DNA from: RGIG4079 sp045596365
Lineage (GTDB): Bacteria; Bacteroidota; Bacteroidia; Bacteroidales; Muribaculaceae
Assembly: GCA_045596365.1 (NCBI GenBank)
Contig: JAZOCE010000007.1
Location: 1 to 64,000, forward strand
Direction: 5' to 3'
DNA: 64,000 nt
The position numbers were made by a program, and so were the translations under genes. Shown here one piece after another: positions 8,299 to 15,298 of this stretch (its first letter is position 1; every line of letters begins with the position of its first letter). Under the pieces are notes generated by a model. The model was given only the letters and a program-made list of their open reading frames with translations. It did not search any database and was not told where the DNA came from.

Positions 8299-9450
8299 TT
8301 AGCTCATGCGTGATTTATAGTCTTCATAGGTAAATTGTCGCAAGTATTCACATTCTCCATTTTGACGACACAAGACAATCGCCGGATGTTGTATACCATT
8401 GAACATATTGGTCTTTACCGTTGTGTAGTGATTCATATCTTCGAGAGTGAGACGATCTCCAATTTTTAGCTCATCTTCAAAACTCCAATCCCCAACAAAA
8501 TCTCCACTAAGGCATGAATTCCCACCTAAACGATATGTTGGTTTTGACTCATTGAGTTCTACGCTTTCTGTTATTGCGGGTTGGTATGGCATTTCAAGGC
8601 AGTCAGGCATGTGGCATGCAAAAGATGCGTCTATAATAGCTGTCTTTACACCTTGATTTTCAACAATATCAACAACTGATGTAATAAGATCTCCTGTGCG
8701 CCATGTGAATGCGCTTCCCGGCTCAAGAATGACATCAAGCCAAGGGTAATTAGCTTTAAAAGCTTTTAATAATGAAATTAAGTGGTAAACATCATATCCG
8801 TCCTTAGTTATTAGATGTCCACCTCCCATATTTACCCATTTCACTAATGGAAGATAATGCCCAAATTGAGCCTCAAATGCATTTAAAACTTTCTCTAAAT
8901 CATATGATGTTGATTCGCATAGGGCGTGAAAATGTAACCCTTCAATACCTTCTGGCAGGTAACCATCTAATTGTTCAGCAGTAACGCCAAATCGAGATCC
9001 GGGTAGGGCTGGATTATAGATATCTGTTTCGATAACTGAACAAAGAGGATTTACTCTTAGTCCTGGAGAAACATAATGATTTGTAGGATTATTATTATGA
9101 TTATTTATTGCTTCAGAGAAACGTTGCCATTGGCTAACTGAATTAAATGTGATGTGGGTACTACCTGCGATGTATTTATTTATAGTATCTGGTGTATAGG
9201 CAGGACAATAAGAATGAATTTCACTACCAAGTTCATCATTCCCAAGTTGTAGTTCGTTTAAAGAACTTGCTGTTGCTGCTTGGCAGTATTCGCGAATTAT
9301 AGGGAACGTGCGCCACAATGCATTGGCTTTAAATGCCATTATTATATTTACACCTGCTTCTTTCTTGACTTTGTTAATAAGCTCAAGATTACGACGTAAA
9401 CGTTTTTCGTAAACGATATAGAAAGGTGTTGGGATTTGTTCTAATTTCAT
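8299..9450 (-). CDS. nspC: Carboxynorspermidine/carboxyspermidine decarboxylase
   Basis: PLP-dependent alanine-racemase-fold decarboxylase of the alternative spermidine route: it removes CO2 from carboxyspermidine (or carboxynorspermidine). The 383-residue length is normal. PLP lysine K41 lies in MAFKANALW, the phosphate loop is NMGGGH, the EPGSAF motif is present, and the C-terminal active-site segment contains GNSCLSGD. The partner dehydrogenase is not in this window. The ATG overlaps the pcrA stop codon by 1 nt, so the two are coupled. Confidence 0.93.
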   Translation of the reverse strand: MKLEQIPTPFYIVYEKRLRRNLELINKVKKEAGVNIIMAFKANALWRTFPIIREYCQAATASSLNELQLGNDELGSEIHSYCPAYTPDTINKYIAGSTHITFNSVSQWQRFSEAINNHNNNPTNHYVSPGLRVNPLCSVIETDIYNPALPGSRFGVTAEQLDGYLPEGIEGLHFHALCESTSYDLEKVLNAFEAQFGHYLPLVKWVNMGGGHLITKDGYDVYHLISLLKAFKANYPWLDVILEPGSAFTWRTGDLITSVVDIVENQGVKTAIIDASFACHMPDCLEMPYQPAITESVELNESKPTYRLGGNSCLSGDFVGDWSFEDELKIGDRLTLEDMNHYTTVKTNMFNGIQHPAIVLCRQNGECEYLRQFTYEDYKSRMS

Positions 9451-11768
9451 TAGCTTATGATGTTGAATTTAGCAAATTTCAATAATAATGTTTTTTCACC
9501 TACATTGTTGAATTTAACAACAATGCGAGCGTCAGCAGATTTATCGTCAACTTTAATGATGACTCCGTTTCCAAAACGAGAATGTTCGATTGTCATACCG
9601 GTACTCAATTCTGCTGCCGAATGGATTCCGTTTATTGATGAAGAATCAGACCGTTGTGAATTATTAGCGGTTGACTTTTTTGTGAAATTCTCTGTTTTAC
9701 TATTCCCAAATGACGATTGTCGGGGTGATGAGTAAGAGTTAAACGATGAACGATAATTTCCTAAGGGATTAACAGCCTGACGATTATCAAGATTGCTCCC
9801 TGCGCATAGTTGCAAGAATTGCGGGTTTATATCTCTAATAAAGCGAGAAGGAGAGCATGTTACCGTTTGACCATTTCTAAAGCGAGATGAGGCATAGGAT
9901 ATCATACAAAAACTTTTTGCACGAGTAATGGCAACATATAGTAATCGGCGTTCCTCTTCAATTTCACTTTGTGTAGAACAACTCATGGCCGATGGGAATA
10001 ATTCCTCTTCAACACCAACGATAAATACATTAGAGAATTCCAATCCCTTTGCTGCATGAACTGTCATTAATGTAACTCGTTCTTCTGCTGAATCTTGGGA
10101 GTCTTGGTCTGTAGCGAGCGATACTTCGGCAAGGAAATCTGTGAGTGATATGTTTTCTTCGTTCCCTTCCTCTTTTTTAGATGCCACAAATTCTTTAACT
10201 CCATTTGTCAACTCTGAGAGGTTTTCTTGCTTTGAAATGCTTTCAGGGGTGCGGTCAGATATATGAATTGACATTAATTGAGTCTCCTTTATGATGTTTG
10301 TTGCAACAATTTCGGCATCAAGTCCTTGATTGTTCATTTCGATAAATGAAACAATCATATCACGAAATGCCGTTAATTTCTTAGCTGTTCCGCTGTTTAT
10401 GCCTACTTCATATTGAGACAGATTATTGATAACTCCCCAAATACTTATGCGATTATCTAAAGCGCATCGAGTGATCTTATTAATTGTTGTTTCACCAATA
10501 CCACGAGCCGGATAATTGATGATGCGTTTTAATGCTTCGTCATCGTCAGGGTTAATAGATAGCCTGAAATATGCAATAGCATCTTTTATCTCTTTACGTT
10601 GATAAAAAGATAGACCTCCATATATGCGATAGGGTATATTGCGTTTTCGCAATGATTCTTCCAATATACGTGATTGTGCATTTGTACGATATAATATTGC
10701 ATATTCTTCAAAGCTATCGTGTTGCGTCATGCGCAACTGTGAGATGCGATTTGCAACAAGGAAACTTTCTTCATAATCACTATATGATTGCACCACTTCT
10801 ATTCGAGAGCCCACATCATTGCAAGAGAACACCTGTTTGCGTATCTGCTCAGTGTTTTTTTCTATTAGAGAATTAGCTGCATTTATGATGTTTTGAGTAG
10901 AACGATAATTTTGCTCAAGTTTGAATATCTGTAGATTGGGGTATGAATTTTTTAAATTCAGAATATTTCTAATGTTCGCACCTCGGAAAGAATATATACT
11001 TTGAGCATCATCGCCAACAACACATAGGTTTTGATTTTCTTGACATATTTGAGAGACAATCAGATGTTGAGCGAAATTTGTATCTTGATACTCATCAACA
11101 AGAATATATCGGAAATATTCTTGGTAGTGATGTAAAATATCGGGATTGTCGCGAAGCAAAACATTTGTATAGTAAAGTAAATCATCAAAATCCATTGCTC
11201 CTGCTACAAAACATCTGTTTTTATAAGCCTTGTAGATCGCATGCATAAATGGGCGACGAGCACGTTTGTCGGCTTCAATAATATCAGCAGTTGTTGCATA
11301 TTTCTCAGGAGAAATCAACGCATTTTTAGCCGCTGATATTGTCGACATAACGATTGCCGGTTTATACACTTTGTCATCAAGATCCATATCCTTGATAATA
11401 GTCTTGATTAATGATTTAGAATCGGCAGTATCATAAATTGTAAAATCACGTTTATAGCCTATTCGTTCAGCATTAGTGCGTAATATGCGAGAGAATATAG
11501 AGTGGAATGTTCCCATCCACAGTTTTGATGCAACTTGTGAGCCCACAAGCTTTTCAATGCGTTCACGCATTTCACGCGCCGCCTTGTTGGTAAAAGTCAA
11601 TGCGAGAATACGCCAAGGCTCATATCCATGACTCAAAAGATGTACAATTTTATAAGTCAAGACACGAGTTTTCCCGGAACCTGCTCCGGCAATAACAAGT
11701 GAAGGACCATCGGTATATAGCACCGCTTCCTGTTGTTGTGGATTTAATTGGCTAATGTAATCTTCCAT
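9450..11768 (-). CDS. pcrA: UvrD/PcrA-type superfamily 1 DNA helicase
   Basis: ATP-dependent 3'-5' helicase for repair and for replication-transcription conflicts. The 772-residue protein has all SF1A motifs: GAGSGKT at 28-34, DEYQDTN, GDDAQSIYSFRGA, the VTLMTVHAAKGLEF motif and LLYVAITRA. A low-complexity linker leads to a C-terminal Tudor-like segment (GMTIEHSRFGNGVI) typical of PcrA/UvrD, where it binds RNA polymerase. It is the first gene of a six-gene minus-strand operon. Its -7 element ends 7 nt before the ATG, so the mRNA may be leaderless. Confidence 0.96.
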   Translation of the reverse strand: MEDYISQLNPQQQEAVLYTDGPSLVIAGAGSGKTRVLTYKIVHLLSHGYEPWRILALTFTNKAAREMRERIEKLVGSQVASKLWMGTFHSIFSRILRTNAERIGYKRDFTIYDTADSKSLIKTIIKDMDLDDKVYKPAIVMSTISAAKNALISPEKYATTADIIEADKRARRPFMHAIYKAYKNRCFVAGAMDFDDLLYYTNVLLRDNPDILHHYQEYFRYILVDEYQDTNFAQHLIVSQICQENQNLCVVGDDAQSIYSFRGANIRNILNLKNSYPNLQIFKLEQNYRSTQNIINAANSLIEKNTEQIRKQVFSCNDVGSRIEVVQSYSDYEESFLVANRISQLRMTQHDSFEEYAILYRTNAQSRILEESLRKRNIPYRIYGGLSFYQRKEIKDAIAYFRLSINPDDDEALKRIINYPARGIGETTINKITRCALDNRISIWGVINNLSQYEVGINSGTAKKLTAFRDMIVSFIEMNNQGLDAEIVATNIIKETQLMSIHISDRTPESISKQENLSELTNGVKEFVASKKEEGNEENISLTDFLAEVSLATDQDSQDSAEERVTLMTVHAAKGLEFSNVFIVGVEEELFPSAMSCSTQSEIEEERRLLYVAITRAKSFCMISYASSRFRNGQTVTCSPSRFIRDINPQFLQLCAGSNLDNRQAVNPLGNYRSSFNSYSSPRQSSFGNSKTENFTKKSTANNSQRSDSSSINGIHSAAELSTGMTIEHSRFGNGVIIKVDDKSADARIVVKFNNVGEKTLLLKFAKFNIIS

Positions 11769-11775
11769 TGTTAGG

Positions 11776-11806
11776 CAAAGTTAGCGTCTTTGTCGTGCTA
11801 ACGCAA
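11776..11806 (-). promoter_or_regulatory. Promoter of the pcrA operon
   Basis: Minus-strand TAACTTTG (11776-11783) with TTG at 11804-11806, 20 bp upstream. Only seven bases separate the -7 element from the pcrA ATG, which leaves little or no 5' UTR. Confidence 0.55.
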
Positions 11807-11812
11807 GAATTA

Positions 11813-11992
11813 TTACCAAAATTTATTTAACTCGGCATTATATTCAAAGCCCCCTTTGGCAAGTCGGCTCAAAAGCTCGTCTTTGTCAATATTCAAATCT
11901 TCGCACAATGCATCAAGTGTAGAGTAGTTGTCTCGCAATTTTGTATTTATGTAGCTGAAAAGAATTGTAATGTCAGTAGGTAAATTTTCCAT
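11813..11992 (-). CDS. DUF4250 domain protein
   Basis: A small soluble protein of about 59 residues from the ATG at 11990-11992 (MENLPTDITILFSYINTKLRD). The LP-D---L-S-(V/I)NT-LRD pattern and the closing YNAELNKFW fit the DUF4250 family, which has no known function. An ATG seven codons upstream (12013) is open, but it lies within a few bases of the predicted transcription start and outside the family consensus, so I chose the later one. It is transcribed away from the polyprenyl synthase gene. Confidence 0.72.
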   Translation of the reverse strand: MENLPTDITILFSYINTKLRDNYSTLDALCEDLNIDKDELLSRLAKGGFEYNAELNKFW

Positions 11993-12017
11993 GCCAAATG
12001 TTGTAAAAATCAAAGTG

Positions 12018-12025
12018 CAAAAGTA
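12018..12025 (-). promoter_or_regulatory. -7 element of the DUF4250 gene
   Basis: Minus-strand TACTTTTG matches TAnnTTTG and lies 25 bp before the chosen start. No good -33 TTTG is visible. It lies just beside the divergent promoter of the isoprenoid synthase gene. Confidence 0.4.
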
Positions 12026-12033
12026 ATATTAAA

Positions 12034-12065
12034 TTTGCATATGGCTATGCTTTGCCTTAACTTTG
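12034..12065 (+). promoter_or_regulatory. Promoter of the polyprenyl synthase operon
   Basis: TTTG at 12034-12037, a 20-bp spacer, then TAACTTTG at 12058-12065. The spacing is ideal, and the ATG follows after 21 bp. This promoter shows that a TTG codon at 12063 cannot be the start. Confidence 0.68.
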
Positions 12066-12086
12066 TCGATAATAAATATCATAGAT

Positions 12087-13049
12087 ATGTACACTACTGA
12101 AAAATTTTTGAATTTCATTAATGAGACAATCTCAAACATAAGCTATCCTTGTGAGCCAAAGGGCTTGTATGAGCCAATAGAATATACTCTTGCTGGAGGA
12201 GGGAAACGTATTCGTCCGGTTTTGACACTCGCTACTTGTAGCGCTCTTGGAGGAACTATTGACGATGCTATAAATCAAGCATTGGGAATAGAGATATTTC
12301 ATAATTTTACATTGTTGCATGATGATGTGATGGATAAGGCTGATATGCGTCGAGGTCGTCCCACAGTACATATTAAGTGGAATGAAGAAACCGCAATACT
12401 TTCGGGTGATGCTATGTTGACAATGGCTTTGCAATATGCATGTATTGGTGCCGATGATAAAATAGCGCAAGTGATAAGCCTGTTTAATCGTACAGCAATG
12501 GAAGTCTATGAAGGTCAACAATATGACATGGATTTTGAGAATCGTAATGATGTAACAGTTGATGAATATCTCAATATGATACGCCTTAAAACATCGGTGT
12601 TGCTCGGTTGTGCATGTGAGATGGGCGCATTGATGGCAGGAGCAAGCAATGAAGTAAAATCGGCATTCTATCAATTTGGAGTGAAACTTGGAATTGCATT
12701 CCAGCTTCAAGATGATTATTTGGATACCTATGGAGATCCTGCTGTATTTGGGAAAAAGATAGGTGGCGATATTCTAAACGATAAGAAAACGTGGCTTTTA
12801 ATATCTGCTCTTTCCGAGGATAAATCAGGCAGATTGAAAGCGTTAATTGGCTCGACTATTGCGCCCGATGAAAAAATTGCGATAGTAACAGCCGTTTATA
12901 ATGACCTTAACCTTGGTGAGCGTTGTCACACATTGATTGACAAATATGCTAAAGAGGCAATAGCCGAATTGGATAAAATACATTTATCGGCAGAAGCAAA
13001 ATCATTCTTTGTTGAGCTCGCTCAAAAATCATGTCGTCGCACCCATTAA
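12087..13049 (+). CDS. Long-chain trans-polyprenyl diphosphate synthase
   Basis: Adds isopentenyl units to an allylic diphosphate, to make the side chain of menaquinone or a related long polyprenyl chain. From the ATG at 12087 it has 320 residues. The two aspartate-rich motifs are intact: DDVMD at 79-83 and DDYLD at 209-213; GGGKRIRP at 37-44 is the family IPP-binding motif. Product length cannot be deduced. It heads a three-gene operon with tatD and a YhhN protein (gaps of 9 and 3 bp). Confidence 0.93.
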   Translation: MYTTEKFLNFINETISNISYPCEPKGLYEPIEYTLAGGGKRIRPVLTLATCSALGGTIDDAINQALGIEIFHNFTLLHDDVMDKADMRRGRPTVHIKWNEETAILSGDAMLTMALQYACIGADDKIAQVISLFNRTAMEVYEGQQYDMDFENRNDVTVDEYLNMIRLKTSVLLGCACEMGALMAGASNEVKSAFYQFGVKLGIAFQLQDDYLDTYGDPAVFGKKIGGDILNDKKTWLLISALSEDKSGRLKALIGSTIAPDEKIAIVTAVYNDLNLGERCHTLIDKYAKEAIAELDKIHLSAEAKSFFVELAQKSCRRTH

Positions 13050-13058
13050 TGATATACG

Positions 13059-13826
13059 ATGATTGATACTCACACTCATTTATATCTTGAGGAATTTCAA
13101 CCATCGCCTGAAGATGCGGTGCAACGAGCCATTGATGCTGGAGTCAAGCAGATGATATTTCCCAATGTTGATTTATCAACTATTCAGCCAATGAAATCTT
13201 TGAATACAAAGTTTACTGCAAATACTTTCATGGCAATGGGGTTGCACCCTACAGAGATAAAAGATACATGGCAAGAAGACCTATCTTTGATAGAACATGA
13301 GTTTAACAGCGATACAAAATATATCGCAGTAGGGGAGGTGGGGATTGATCTCTATTGGGATAAAACCTATCGCAGTGAGCAACACTTGGCATTTGATGCT
13401 CAGTTGCAATGGGCAAGTGAAAAAGCATTACCGGTGATAATACATTGTCGAGAAGGTCTTGATGATATTCTTGATATAATGAATTCGCATAAGGGGAATT
13501 TGCCGCAATGTGTGTTTCATAGCTTTGGAGGAACTATAGAGGATGTTGAACGCATACGCCGCCGAGGAGATTTTTATTTTGGAATAAATGGGATAGTTAC
13601 ATTCAAGAACTCCAAATTAAGAGATGTGTTACCAACAATAGGCATAGATCGCATATTATTGGAGACTGATGCTCCTTATCTTGCTCCTGTTCCACATCGT
13701 GGCAAGCGAAACGAGAGTGCCTACATTATTCACACTGCTGCCCACATAGCCTCCACTCTTGGGCTTACTCTTGATCAAGTTAATACCATTACAAGCGACA
13801 ACGCGAGAATACTGTTTAAGCTGTAA
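13059..13826 (+). CDS. tatD: TatD family metal-dependent hydrolase
   Basis: A 255-residue TIM-barrel hydrolase of the TatD/YcfH DNase family. The metal ligands are recognisable: DTHTH at 3-7, GEVGID, IHCREG, VFHSFGG and the late LETDAPYLAP. Members act as 3'-5' exonucleases or deoxyribonucleases in DNA repair and turnover. It is in an operon with the polyprenyl synthase and the lysoplasmalogenase-like gene, with no obvious functional link. The ATG follows the previous stop by 9 bp. Confidence 0.93.
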   Translation: MIDTHTHLYLEEFQPSPEDAVQRAIDAGVKQMIFPNVDLSTIQPMKSLNTKFTANTFMAMGLHPTEIKDTWQEDLSLIEHEFNSDTKYIAVGEVGIDLYWDKTYRSEQHLAFDAQLQWASEKALPVIIHCREGLDDILDIMNSHKGNLPQCVFHSFGGTIEDVERIRRRGDFYFGINGIVTFKNSKLRDVLPTIGIDRILLETDAPYLAPVPHRGKRNESAYIIHTAAHIASTLGLTLDQVNTITSDNARILFKL

Positions 13827-13829
13827 ACA

Positions 13830-14438
13830 ATGAAAGTATCTGTTATTATAGCCTATATATTGTTGTCACTCGTATATTTCTGTCCGATAGTTATACCTTA
13901 CAAAACAGCGTTACCGGTCATTGTGTTGGCATTGGGTGGCATTAGCAGAGTGCCATTAAGAATTGTGCTCGCGATGCTTTTTTCTGCAATCGGTGATGTA
14001 ATGGGGGGACAAGGTCTGTTGATTTTGCAGATAGTAGCATTTGCCATTGCCCATGTTTTCTTGATATTGCAATTTATCTCTATGAGGCACCGGCCAATAA
14101 TCCCATTTAACAAAAAAGATAAACTACTACTAATATTGCTGTGTGCGGTAGTCTCGTTTGTTATTTATTCGATTGCCCTAAATGTGGGAGATATAGTAAT
14201 CCAAAGTGGAATTATTATATATGCAGTAGTGATAGGTTTTATGGTTCTTATGGCATTAACTCAGTCTGTAATGATGGGAGCGGTATTGTTCATGGCATCT
14301 GACATAATTTTGGCATGGAATATATTTAAAGAGGCTATTCCATATTCTCAATATTTAATTATGGTGCCATATTATTTATCTCAATTGTTTATTTTCCTTG
14401 CTACATTTGAGAAAAATAAATGTTGCGTAAATAAATAA
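13830..14438 (+). CDS. YhhN/TMEM86 family (lysoplasmalogenase-like) membrane protein
   Basis: A 202-residue polytopic protein with about eight hydrophobic segments. It carries the YhhN (PF07947) hallmark acidic motifs, SAIGD in the third helix and FMASDIILAWN near the C-terminus. Characterised eukaryotic members hydrolyse the vinyl ether of lysoplasmalogen; the bacterial substrate is mostly unproven. It is the third gene of the operon, starting 3 bp after the tatD stop codon. Confidence 0.85.
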   Translation: MKVSVIIAYILLSLVYFCPIVIPYKTALPVIVLALGGISRVPLRIVLAMLFSAIGDVMGGQGLLILQIVAFAIAHVFLILQFISMRHRPIIPFNKKDKLLLILLCAVVSFVIYSIALNVGDIVIQSGIIIYAVVIGFMVLMALTQSVMMGAVLFMASDIILAWNIFKEAIPYSQYLIMVPYYLSQLFIFLATFEKNKCCVNK

Positions 14439-14462
14439 TTTCGATGGTTAAATTAGGTTTAG

Positions 14463-14470
14463 TATTTTTG
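14463..14470 (+). promoter_or_regulatory. -7 element of the esterase-like lipoprotein gene
   Basis: TATTTTTG, 26 bp before the ATG. A TTTCG at 14439-14443 could be a weak -33 element about 20 bp upstream. Confidence 0.4.
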
Positions 14471-14496
14471 TCAATAACTAATTAAATACTTGTATT

Positions 14497-15225
14497 ATGA
14501 GAAATTTTTATATTGCTCTTTGTGTGTTTTTATTGACAGCTTGTAGCAACGATAAGAATGAAGCTTGTATAGAAGATAGTGGTAATCAAGAGGTCGTTCT
14601 TCCTGAAGGAGAATTTACCTATAATCTGCCATGTCGAGTGATACATGTCAACACCGATAAACCGGGCAAAGCTATACTATGGCTTTGGTTGCATGGTGGA
14701 GTTCGCGACTATAAAAAACATGATTTCTTTGAATTTAATCACCTTGATTGTTGCTATGCCGATGAGTTAATACTACAATATCTAAAAGACAATGGTATTA
14801 AGGCTATTGCATTGTTCCCGGTGTGCCATAAAGCCAACAATCCCAATGCCGTAACATGGTTGGATTGTTACAATGATGTAAAACACATAATCGATGATTA
14901 TGCCAACAAAGGCTTAATCGACACAAAGCGTATATATGTTACCGGCTCATCCGATGGAGGTAGAGGCACATGGGATTATGCCGAGCATCATCCCGAAACA
15001 TTTGCAGCAGCGATAGCAATGTCATGCTCTGAGCCACGCAAGGTAGATATCCCAATCTATTTCTTTGGGACAAAAGATGAAAGAGACTGTACTGAAGAGA
15101 TAGCCACACTTGTCGAGCAAGGAGTTAATGTAAAATACAAGTATTGTCCGGAATATAAACATGGGGGCGATGCTGCTGAATGTACACCCGAACTTCTCCA
15201 AGAATTCTTCTCCTACACCAAATAA
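14497..15225 (+). CDS. Alpha/beta-hydrolase (esterase/phospholipase-like) lipoprotein
   Basis: A 242-residue protein with a lipoprotein signal peptide ending LLTAC (lipidated C16), so it is membrane-anchored outside the cytoplasm. The body is an alpha/beta hydrolase of the esterase/phospholipase-carboxylesterase group: LWLHGG is the oxyanion strand, the nucleophile elbow is GSSDG with S152, and likely acid and base are D near 191 (FGTKDERD) and H near 223 (KHGGD). The substrate is unknown; acyl esters on glycans or lipids are plausible. It appears monocistronic and ends at a 23-bp palindrome. Confidence 0.8.
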   Translation: MRNFYIALCVFLLTACSNDKNEACIEDSGNQEVVLPEGEFTYNLPCRVIHVNTDKPGKAILWLWLHGGVRDYKKHDFFEFNHLDCCYADELILQYLKDNGIKAIALFPVCHKANNPNAVTWLDCYNDVKHIIDDYANKGLIDTKRIYVTGSSDGGRGTWDYAEHHPETFAAAIAMSCSEPRKVDIPIYFFGTKDERDCTEEIATLVEQGVNVKYKYCPEYKHGGDAAECTPELLQEFFSYTK

Positions 15226-15233
15226 AGTATTGA

Positions 15234-15286
15234 ACAAACAAGAGATAGAGGTATATTTTACAGATATACCTCTATCTCTTGTTTGT
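15234..15286. terminator. Perfect 23-bp palindrome between convergent genes
   Basis: The left arm 15234-15256 (starting ACAAACAAGAGATAG) is an exact reverse complement of 15264-15286, with a seven-base loop. It sits between the ends of the esterase-like gene and malQ and probably ends transcription from both sides. Neither strand has a U-tract after the stem. Confidence 0.7.
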
Positions 15287-15298
15287 AATATTTATGAA

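Noticed and set aside
12063..12086. TTG start for the polyprenyl synthase that would add eight residues
   Set aside because: The TTG lies within the -7 promoter element TAACTTTG, so it is not transcribed; the ATG at 12087 fits the family.
12132..12710. 192-codon frame antisense to the polyprenyl synthase
   Set aside because: Rich in Cys/His/Ile with no family likeness, and fully inside a certain gene.
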